Position numbers and translations under genes: made by a program. Positions 56,536-64,000 of a stretch of DNA of 64,000 nt are shown here, piece after piece. This stretch comes from Cordilura impudica (Eukaryota > Arthropoda > Insecta > Diptera > Scathophagidae). Position 1 is the first letter of the stretch, and every line of letters begins with the position of its first letter. Location of the stretch: positions 147,571,095-147,635,094 of the forward strand of contig OY821518.1 of the NCBI GenBank assembly GCA_963682025.1, written 5' to 3'. The notes beneath the pieces were generated by a model that saw only the letters and a program-made list of their open reading frames with translations, was not told the DNA's origin and did not search any database.

Positions 56536-58676
56536 ACTTAAATATTGCAATATGGAATGTAAATGGGCTTTCTAATCATACACAAGAACTAGAATTATTT
56601 TTAAACACATTTTATCGATATTATTTTAGTGTCAGAGACACATTTTACAAGCAGAACCTTATTTAGAATAAAAGGATACGATATTATAACAGAAAACCAT
56701 ACTGCTGACAGAACACATACGAACTTTTTGATGAAATAAGACAACCATATCTTCAAGCTGCATGCATTAAAGTTAAATGCGCCTCAAATAACACCTCGTT
56801 TTGTGCCATTTATTTTCCAGCTAGATTTTCTGTTAAATGTCAAAAAATATAAAAAATTTTTCATCGTTTAGAGCCAATATTTTTCGTTGTGGGTGATTTA
56901 AATGCAAAACAGCTATGGTGGAGATCCAGATTAATAAATCCTAAGGGAAGTGAGCTGTATAAATGCATAATTAAAAATAAATACTCAGTTTTTCCACGGG
57001 AAAACCAACATATTGGCCAACAGATCCAAGAGAGATACCTGACGTCTTAGATTTTGCTGTTTATTCCGGTATTTCAAGCCAGTTGTTAAATATAATTCAT
57101 TTTGATGAACTAAGTTCTGATCACACTCCACTTATAGATGTTTCAACACATACTTACAGTCGAATGCACAAAAACAAAATATTTTTACATCGAAAACTGA
57201 TAAAAAATCGTTTAGTAATTGGATTGATAGAAATGTAAATCTAAAGTTATTCATTAAGTCCCCAACAGAAATGGATAACGTACTTGAAAATTTTAAAAAT
57301 TAACTTCATGAGACAGGCTTTCTATCAACGCCAAATTTACAAACCCAACGTCAACGAACTCAAATCTTTATAACGTCTGAAATTCGTTCACTAATAAAAT
57401 TCAAAAGAAGACTTAGAAAAGTGTGGCAAATCAGCAGATATCCAAATGATAGACGTAACTTCAATAAGGCGGCTAAAGATCTCAAAATCAAACTATGTGA
57501 AATGAAAAGTGAACAACTCGGAAACTATCTTAGGAATCTCAACGTATCGCATAATAAGAACGATGATTTTAGCTTATGGAAGGCGACAAAATATATAAAA
57601 CGACCAACTCAGAGAAATGTACCAATCAAAGATGAACACGATGTATGGTGTAAAATAGATAAAACTAAGCAGAAGCATTCATCTTCAAAAAAACATTCCA
57701 GCCCCATATATATAAGAACACTTAACATATAACAAAAATAACAATATAACAAAAACTTAACTGCAAAAAGTCTCCTGGTTACGGCAACATAGATGGAAAA
57801 GTGGTTCAAACGCTGCCTTACATTACTGTATAACTCTGTATTGAAGTTAAATCACTTTCCCTCATATTTTTATTTATTTATTTATTCAGTCTATCGAATC
57901 ATCCTTACAGACTACTTAAAGTATACATTTATATTATAATTTATATATGTTATTAAACATTTAACAAAATTGATATATAACATTTATTTAATTCAGTTAA
58001 TTTAATGCATTTAAGTGTAATAATCTCTTCTCACAATATCAAATCTTATATTAAAATCAATAAACTGATACAGCATATTAAACTCATCACAAATTCTACG
58101 AAGTGGATTAAAATTAGCATAGTTTGTACAATAATATTTGATAGTTAGGAAGTTATAATTTCTTGAAGATCGAAAAGGAATATTTAAATTTATTTTGTTG
58201 ATAGCAAAACAAAACAAGCCAGAGAATAACGTGACATCTTACAGAGCGTAAGTTTACTGGTTATATTCTCCAAAATATTTGAAAGAATATTGATGAAAAG
58301 AGTGTCTCCAGTTCTAGAAAAAATTAATATCATTCCCGAATACCAGTTTGGTTTCACGCAGAAGCATTGAACTCCGGAACAATGATGTCGTATTTTATCA
58401 TATATAAGAAATGCATTGGAAAATAAAAAATATTGTACATGAGTGCTTTTAGACGTCCAACAGGCATTTGATAAAGTCTGGCATATAGGGTTATTTTACA
58501 AATTGAAGAAACTTCTACCACCGCCTTTTTACTTTCTGCTTAAATCGTATTTAACAGGCAGAAAATTTTATGTTATAGTTAAAGATGAACACTGTAATAT
58601 CTATGATATGGAGTCCCATAGGGCAGGGTATTGGGCCCAATTCTATACACAATTTTTACGTCAGATATGCCAATAA
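56536..58676 (+). pseudogene. Jockey-type ORF2: endonuclease and partial RT
   Basis: The start LNIAIWNVNGL is an APE-type endonuclease opening. LVSETHFTSRT, CAIYFPARF, VVGDLNAKQLWWRS (catalytic GDLNAK), PTYWPTDPREIPDVLDFAV and LSSDHTPLI follow in changing frames. After 57421 comes the linker, then KKSPGYGNIDG (RT start). After the inserted fragment at 57869-58205 come FSKIFERILMKR, PEYQFGFTQKH and LLDVQQAFDKVWHIGLFYKL (motif A). The YADD region is absent. Many stops. Confidence 0.82.
57869..58205 (-). mobile_element. 3' fragment of another LINE, inserted in ORF2
   Basis: On the minus strand it reads a short C-terminal ORF (58217-58011: NIPFRSSRNYNFLTIKYYCT, then NPLRRICDEFN). Non-coding DNA follows, ending in (AATA)n AAAA (plus strand TTTTTATTTATTTATTTATT at 57869). 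A 5'-truncated LINE with an AATA-type tail fits. Flanking duplications are not evident. Confidence 0.6.
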
Positions 58677-58679
58677 GCT

Positions 58680-58765
58680 ACAATGGGGACTATGACTAAG
58701 AATTGTATTTATTTTTGAACTACTAATAAATGAATGTAATAAACTTATACAAACCACACCCAGAG
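58680..58765 (-). repeat. Diverged scrap of the Helentron-like family
   Basis: The run ATGGGGAC...TTTTTGAACTACTAATAAAT, then GAATGTAATAAAC.TATACAAACC, corresponds to the middle of elements A and D (TGGACTACTCATTAATGGAT then GTAATGAACGCATACAAACCC). It is heavily mutated and lacks ends. Confidence 0.6.
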
Positions 58766-58827
58766 AAAAAATGACACCATCCGTGTACAAAATGACCACA
58801 TTCAATGTCGATAGTGTACTGAACACA
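58766..58827. other. Short spacer before the LOA-type LINE tail
   Basis: No recognised content. Confidence 0.4.
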
Positions 58828-58841
58828 TTTTTTTTTTTTTT

Positions 58842-59132
58842 AACGTTTATTTAACAAAATTTATTATAATTCAGCTATAAATAAACAAACAGTAGTTAAT
58901 ATAACTTAATATACACTGTCCCTTAATCGGGCTCTCAAGTATATTTAACATTTATAAAATGGATATTCTTTTTGTGAAATTAATATTATTTTTATTGATA
59001 CAATAAATGGGTAAATGTATATAATTAATGTAAAGAAAAACTGTGAAAAAAATACTTTTATATTTGTGAAAAATAAAATAAGAGGTAGTTAAGAAAATAA
59101 AAAAAACAAAACGAAAATGTTGTACCTAACAT
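58842..59132 (-). other. 3' UTR of the LOA-type LINE
   Basis: AT-rich non-coding DNA between the ORF2 stop (59133) and the poly-A tail. Confidence 0.7.
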
Positions 59133-62100
59133 TTAGGTCAACCACCAGTATTTTTTTGTGTTTATGTTTGGAAACATGTTTCTGTCTTTAAAGTATACAC
59201 TTGTGTCAAATCTTTTATTTTCTGTAGTAAGTTGATTGCAATGTATCGCTTTTTCAGTGGCTCGTCTATATATGTGATAGATTATAGGAATGCCGAATTC
59301 ATTTTGGATAAATCCTTGATTGTCAAGGTATAAAAAGGCTTCGGGTGGAACATGTCCATTTTGTAGTGTTTTATATATATATTCTCCACTTACATAATAT
59401 GGAGCCATAATTAGGTTATTTTCTATGCAATCTAAGCTTTTTAAAATGTGATTTCTTATTAAATGAATAATGAAATTCTCGATTCTACTTGCCTTTGCGG
59501 CATGATACAAATTCTTGTTTGATACATATTTCTTGAAATCACTATTTGGTGATCTAAACAACGAAGTACATGCTCTTAGACATTTCCTTTCGAAAACTCG
59601 CATTTTTTCCATATAGGAAGGAGATACATTAAACCATATTTGGCACCCGTAGGTTAAGATTGGTCTAATTAAGGATTGATATAATAAAACCTTAACCGTA
59701 GAATTAATATGTTTTGAAAAGAATAGCTTTCTGTACATAAAAAATGCATTTTTCGCCTTAATTATTTGTAAATTAATATGCTTATTAAAATATAAAAACT
59801 TATCCAGATTAATACCCAAGTATTTGACAATTGGCTTGTTTGGAATATTAATGTTGGAGTTGGATTTTATTCCAAAATCTTTCCAGTATTTTCTAATATT
59901 ATAATTACATTTTCCCACTGGGGGTCGAAAAAGTATAGTTTCGCATTTACTAATATTTATTTTCATTTTCCAGTTAAAGGCATATTTTTCTACAATATTA
60001 AAGTAATTTTGCAATTTTTCATTGATATCCTGAATTTTGTTATCTGAATGATATATAATAATATCATCGGCAAATCCAATTATATTATCGATTTGTTCCA
60101 AAAGATCAAGGATAAATAAATTGAATAGAATAGGGGAATTCACCGTTCCTTGCTGTAATCCATTAATTATAATAAATTGCTTTGTACTTATTTGATTTTT
60201 GTTGCATATTTGAAAATATTTGTTACTTAGCATATTGTGTATAAGTATTAAAAGATGATAAGGAAATTTATACTTTATTAGTTTATATATTAAGCCTGGA
60301 ATCCATATACTATCAAAAGCTTTCTCAAAATCTATCAGACAAGCTCCTGTACATAAGGATTTGTTCCAATTCCAGTAAATATTGGAAGTTAATAGATTTA
60401 TCGCATGAATAGTTGAATGTCTGTATTTAAAACCGAATTGTTTATCATTAACTAATTTATTTTTTTTGCAAAATTTTAGTATATTGTTGTTAATGCACAT
60501 TTCAAAGACTTTACTAATATTCGGTAATAAACTTATTGCGCGGAGATTTTTCAGATTACTAGTATCCTTATCCTTTTTGGGCAAAATAACGACTTTCGCG
60601 ATCTTCCATGCACGAGGAAAATATGAATTATTGAGCATATTATTAAAAAGTGTACAGTATTCAAGAATAATTTCTTTTGGTAAATTTTTCAGTACTATAT
60701 TTGGAATATTATCTAAACCTGATGAAAGTTTTTTTTCTTAAATTATGAAATATATAATAAATCGATTCTTTTGTTATAAAATAATCTTCTGCGAGAAAAA
60801 CATTTAAATCATTGGCTTTTTTTATTTCAGAAAACGTAGTAAGGGTTGATTGATTACTTTCATACTCATTTTTTGTTTCCAAGAATCTGGAGAAACAGTT
60901 AACAACATCAACGTTTAAGTAATTATCAGTATCTATATATTTAAAAGAATGAACTGATTCCAAAAAAGTGCCAATTATATTTAGTATTTTATCATGGTCT
61001 CTTATTATGAATTTATTAGTATTTTCTTCTTTTTCCAAATCTTCTGAGTTCATTCCAGCATTTCTAAGCAAACTTACTTCATCTTGATCAATTTTTAAAA
61101 TATCAATATTTAGCGATTGGACTGGTCTAAATTGTTTTTTAACTTCATTAAACATATTTGCTGAATTTTTAGCGTCCATTTTGGATAATTTTTCCCTAAA
61201 ATGGTTGTTTACAGAGAGGGTAAAATTTTCGTCAATGAGTTTTTTGATTAATTTCAATTTGGTTTTCAATAAATTAAGTTCTGTGTAGGTTAACAAATAT
61301 TGTAGTCGGTTGTGTTTTTTTATTTTACTCAGAGTTTTGCTTTTTTCAAGTTGTAATTTTTTTATAGTTAAGTTTGTAAATTTTGAAATTGAATCGTTGT
61401 TTTTTACTTTAGGAACCGATCTTTCTATAGCAGAAAGTATAAATTCATTTAATTTTAGTAAATAAAAATCTATTTCCGAGTTTGTTAGGTTCCTGTTATT
61501 TGGAATGTTATCATTACTAATAAACTCATTTAATATAATGTTTATGAATTTTTTCCAATTTGTTTTCTTATAGTTTAATTGGAGGTTAGGTGTTTCTTTA
61601 AAAAACGAGAGAAAATGGTCATTTTCATTATTTATAATAATTATTTGAATTGCATTATGGTCACTGTCATAATCCAGTGTTTTTAAACAATTTAGAGTGT
61701 TGTTTTCTCTATAGATATTCAAACGAGTGTCAGCGATACATACGTCTAAATAAGATCCACAACGTGGAAATGATGGTGACACAGAAGCATAAAAACTACA
61801 TCTATAATGTATTTCGTTGTATGAAAGCCATTCTTTTAACATATTGCCTTTTGTATTACATGAATCATTACCCCAATCAATATGCTTACAGTTTAGATCC
61901 CCAGCGAGTATAAAAAAAATGATTAGAACATTGTAAATCTAATGATTGAAACAGTTGTAGTAGTTCAGATTTAAAATATCTATTATTATTGCCAGACGGA
62001 TAATATGCCGATATGATAAACAGAGTTTTGTTTGAAATAAGCGGTATCTTTATAATACATGTTTCCAAACATTTGAATGTATTAATGATATTGTTATTAT

Positions 62101-62359
62101 AATATTTATATTTTATGTCATTTTTAATCAATATTGCTGTTCCGCCACCCCTTTGGGCATTGGCTCTGTCTTTTCTTATAATTTTATAGTCTTGAATGTT
62201 AATTTTATGTCTTATATTTAATTTTGTTTCGTTTAATAATACTATATCTGGATTATGGGTATTTAAAAAGTTAATTAAGTCATATCTTCTACTTAATCTT
62301 ATTAGCGAGTTAACATTAACTTCAATTATATTTAAGTTCTTTACAATTGTTTCAGCCAT
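59133..62359 (-). pseudogene. LOA-type ORF2: APE endonuclease, RT, C-terminal domain
   Basis: The likely start is the ATG at 62359 (MAETIVKNLNIIEVNVNSLI), immediately after the ORF1 stop. EN motifs are IVLLNETKLN and RGGGTAILI, then, after a shift near 61900, a GDLN-type box. SYLDVCIADTRL and DYDSDHNAIQIII follow. A ~250-residue Lys/Asn-rich linker precedes a shift at ~60730. RT then has PRAWKIAKVVILPKKDKD, DKQFGFKYRHST, CLIDFEKAFDSIW (motif A), QQGTVNSPILFN, GFADDIIIYHS (active site) and LTYGCQIWFNVSPSY. The 501-codon last frame (60638-59133) is uninterrupted. Only two or three breaks in total. Confidence 0.88.
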
Positions 62360-62360
62360 T

Positions 62361-63461
62361 TTAATTTTCAAGCATTGAGAAAATAGAATCTATTCCAGAT
62401 GCTTGTAATTGTAATTGCTTTTGCAAATTAATAATTTGGTTAGTTAGGTTTTGCATTGAATTTTTAAATTCTTCTATTGCTAGGTTAATTGGGTTATTAT
62501 TGTGAATTTGTTGAGTATTGTCATTTCTTAACACATTAGCGAATGTCATATAAGGATTTACGTTATTCGTTGTATTATTAGTTCTTTTTTGTATTAATCC
62601 TTGTTTTTTTGCGCGAAGCTTCTGTTGAAGTTCTTTGTATTTTTCGCATCCCCTGTATGATGCTGGGTGACCGTATTTGTTGCACAGAACACAAAACAGT
62701 TTTTCTCTCTCGGTTTCAGCTATTTGCTCCAAGGAACATTTTCCAATTTCATGGTTCTCCTTGCATTTGACACATCTTGTTGGTAAAAAACAATTCGATG
62801 CACTATGGAAAAAACTTTGGCAATTTCGACATTGTGGAATTTCAGATTTTCTTAAGGGCACCCAATGTATACAACGATGAAGTAGCCCGTGAATTGCTTT
62901 GAGTTCATTAACTTTACTTTCATTGCTTATTTGTACTATGAATATCGGAAGATCGTAACCATTATTCATAGATTTCTTTGTTGTAAATTTACTAACTTTT
63001 ATAAATTCGAGGTTTTCGTTTTGAAATTTACATAATTCATCATAAATTGTCTTAAGGTGCGTTCAGACTACGCAAATATTTGACCAAATAAACGTAACCC
63101 CTAAATAATGTATAATTTTCCTTGTATAATTTTCATTAAGTTATACAATATATGATATAGAATATAGTTAAATATATTAAATATTACTAATGTAATAAAA
63201 CATAACTTAATTTTGTCTTTTATATATCACGTAAGATTGAATAAAACTTTCATAAAATTAGGGGTTACGTTTATTTGGTCAAATATTTGCGTAGTCTGAA
63301 CGCAACTTTAGTATCAGTATTACCACTGAGACCTTTCAATAAATAAGTCTTTGTTTTAATAGTCTTAGGTGTAAATGTGAAAAATTTTGTTTTTGTTTTT
63401 TGTAGATATGTTTTTACTTTGTTATAATCGTTTATGGAGGACATAAACAGTGCTATTTTTT
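62361..63461 (-). pseudogene. LOA-type ORF1 (gag-like), 5' truncated and MITE-interrupted
   Basis: The minus-strand frame continues on both sides of a MITE at 63055-63307: NDYNKVKTYLQKTKTKFFTF on the distal side and TIYDELCKFQNENLEFIKV on the proximal. Three Cys/His knuckles follow (CRNCQSFFHSASNC, CVKCKENHEIGKC, CVLCNKYGHPASYRGC). Then an Asn/Gln-rich region and a C-terminal coiled coil (IEEFKNSMQNLTNQIINLQK) end at 62361. An RRM-like nucleic-acid-binding role is typical of such proteins. The 5' end is lost at the GTCY element. Confidence 0.82.
63055..63307. repeat. MITE with ~50-bp TIRs (TTA duplication)
   Basis: The left end AGGTGCGTTCAGACTACGCA and the inverted right end AGTTGCGTTCAGACTACGCA match for about 50 bp through AATATTTGACCAAATAAACG and TAACCCCTAA. 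TTA flanks both sides (63052-63054, 63308-63310). The high arm identity suggests a recent insertion. Superfamily is probably PIF/Harbinger-like by duplication type. Confidence 0.85.
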
Positions 63462-64000
63462 ATACCCTCCACTCCAGTGTGCAGAGGGTATATATAAGTT
63501 TGTCATTCCGTTTGTAATAATTAGAAAAAAAATTCTGGACCCCATAAAATATATATATTTGTGATCCTTATAACAAGCGAAGTTGATGTAGCGATGTCCG
63601 TCTGTCCGTCTGTCCGTCTGTCCGGCTGTCCGTCTGTCCGTCTGTCCGTCTGTGGAAATCACGATGACGGCTTCAATCGGATAGCTAGGGTGCTCCTTGG
63701 TATAAAAAATGATTCACTAACATCCTGAGAAGTTTGCTATTTAAAATCGTCCAAATCAGTTAATCTGGTCCCGAGAATTGAGCGAAGAATTAAAAAGTCA
63801 TGAGAAAATATGATTTGAATATGTGTTCTTGTGATAACGCCCTCAATAGGGCAGATAGGGCGCTTGTTTTTAGTGAGAATGATTCACTAACATCTTGAGA
63901 AGGTTCCTGTTTTTAAATCATGACAATAGGTTTCACAGGTGCCGAGAAATCACTGAAAAGGTAAAAAAAATATGACGTTTTCCTATATTGTTTTCCTAAA
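63462..64000. repeat. GTCY interspersed element, family 2 (copy 3), runs off the window
   Basis: It begins TATACCCTCCACTCCAGTGT, with GGAGGGTATA-type inverted symmetry nearby (GCAGAGGGTATA). The complement of the family block GGACCCCATAAA.TATATATA follows, then a (GTCCGTCT)n tract at 63596-63652. After it come two near-repeats of a GATA.CTAGGG/GCAGATAGGGCGC...GATTCACTAACATC.TGAGAAG block (63680-63740 and 63850-63910). It truncates the LOA-type LINE. Confidence 0.65.

Larger units (their letters stand above)
54489..58680 (+). mobile_element. Jockey-type LINE, decayed, with three nested insertions
   Basis: A leader (54489-54659), a gag-like ORF1 with zinc knuckles and an ORF2 with endonuclease and partial RT follow in order. 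MITEs interrupt ORF1 at 54905-55230 and 55481-55822, and a fragment of another LINE interrupts ORF2 at 57869-58205. The 3' half of RT is missing; a Helentron-like fragment begins at ~58680. Confidence 0.8.
58828..63461 (-). mobile_element. LOA/I-group LINE on the minus strand
   Basis: A T-run at 58828-58841 marks the poly-A tail of a minus-strand LINE. Reading leftward from 63461 are ORF1 (gag-like, three zinc knuckles) and ORF2 (endonuclease, RT, C-terminal domain). The LQQGTVNSPILFNLFILDLL and FADDIIIY boxes are like those I recall from LOA-clade elements (Bilbo/Lian); I-clade is an alternative. It is 5' truncated by a GTCY element at ~63462, and one MITE lies in ORF1. Confidence 0.8.

Noticed and set aside
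63453..63662. Minus-strand ORF with TDGQTDRRT repeats
   Set aside because: Translation of the (GTCCGTCT)n microsatellite of a GTCY element.
1..64000. tRNA or rRNA genes
   Set aside because: No cloverleaf with conserved A/B boxes and no rRNA core sequence was noticed; the tRNA-Tyr-like string at 9367 is only a primer-binding site.

Overview
This window looks like intergenic heterochromatin-like DNA from a dipteran insect, probably a calyptrate (muscoid) fly. It is very AT-rich and has no recognisable prokaryotic gene organisation, tRNA or rRNA. Nearly every coding remnant belongs to a transposable element, and the family mix is typical of flies: BEL/Pao, Transib, a hobo/Hermes-type hAT, Jockey- and LOA-type LINEs, Helitrons, and (GTCY)n-bearing Helentron/DINE-like elements. 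Species assignment is inference. I found no convincing single-copy host gene; the closest is a small multi-exon DUF4806-like gene at 6.6-7.2 kb, which is probably itself transposon-associated.

Layout. 0-2.8 kb: a foldback MITE and a mariner-type transposase fragment. 2.8-7.2 kb: a broken unclassified transposase and a DUF4806-like gene, split by a ~2 kb TTTTTAA-type satellite and a GTCY element. 7.2-31.7 kb: a nested 'Russian doll'. A LINE with endonuclease and reverse transcriptase is cut into three pieces. The first cut is a BEL/Pao element with an env-like gene (8960-19912, target duplication CACAG), whose 3' LTR is itself split by a 3.7 kb Helitron. The second cut is two abutting Transib (RAG1-related) transposons at 20894-24063 and 24069-31141, with the 5-bp target duplication CGACG present three times. 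The right-hand Transib carries four near-full-length hairpin-ended Helentron-like elements plus one fragment. 32.6-36.1 kb: a second copy of the same Helitron. 36.5-40.2 kb: a Tc3-like fragment, a GC-rich block, a CR1/Jockey-group LINE fragment and a GTCY element.

40.7-43.4 kb: a nearly intact PIF/Harbinger transposon with 3-bp target duplication TTA, a three-exon transposase and a convergent Myb/SANT-like accessory gene. 43.8-47.1 kb: a large non-autonomous TIR element (duplication TAA) containing a MITE and low-complexity DNA. 47.1-54.5 kb: a Hermes-like hAT element bounded by perfect 8-bp duplications (ATGCGCAG), with its BED exon separated from its catalytic part by ~4 kb and a Helentron-like element nested at the end. 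54.5-58.7 kb: a decayed Jockey-type LINE carrying two MITEs and another LINE's 3' end. 58.8-63.5 kb: a minus-strand LOA/I-group LINE with two overlapping or adjacent ORFs and one MITE. 63.5-64 kb: the start of another GTCY element.

The elements do not form a pathway. Their order of insertion can be read from target duplications and interruptions. All family calls are from motif recognition by eye; no alignment or database search was run.
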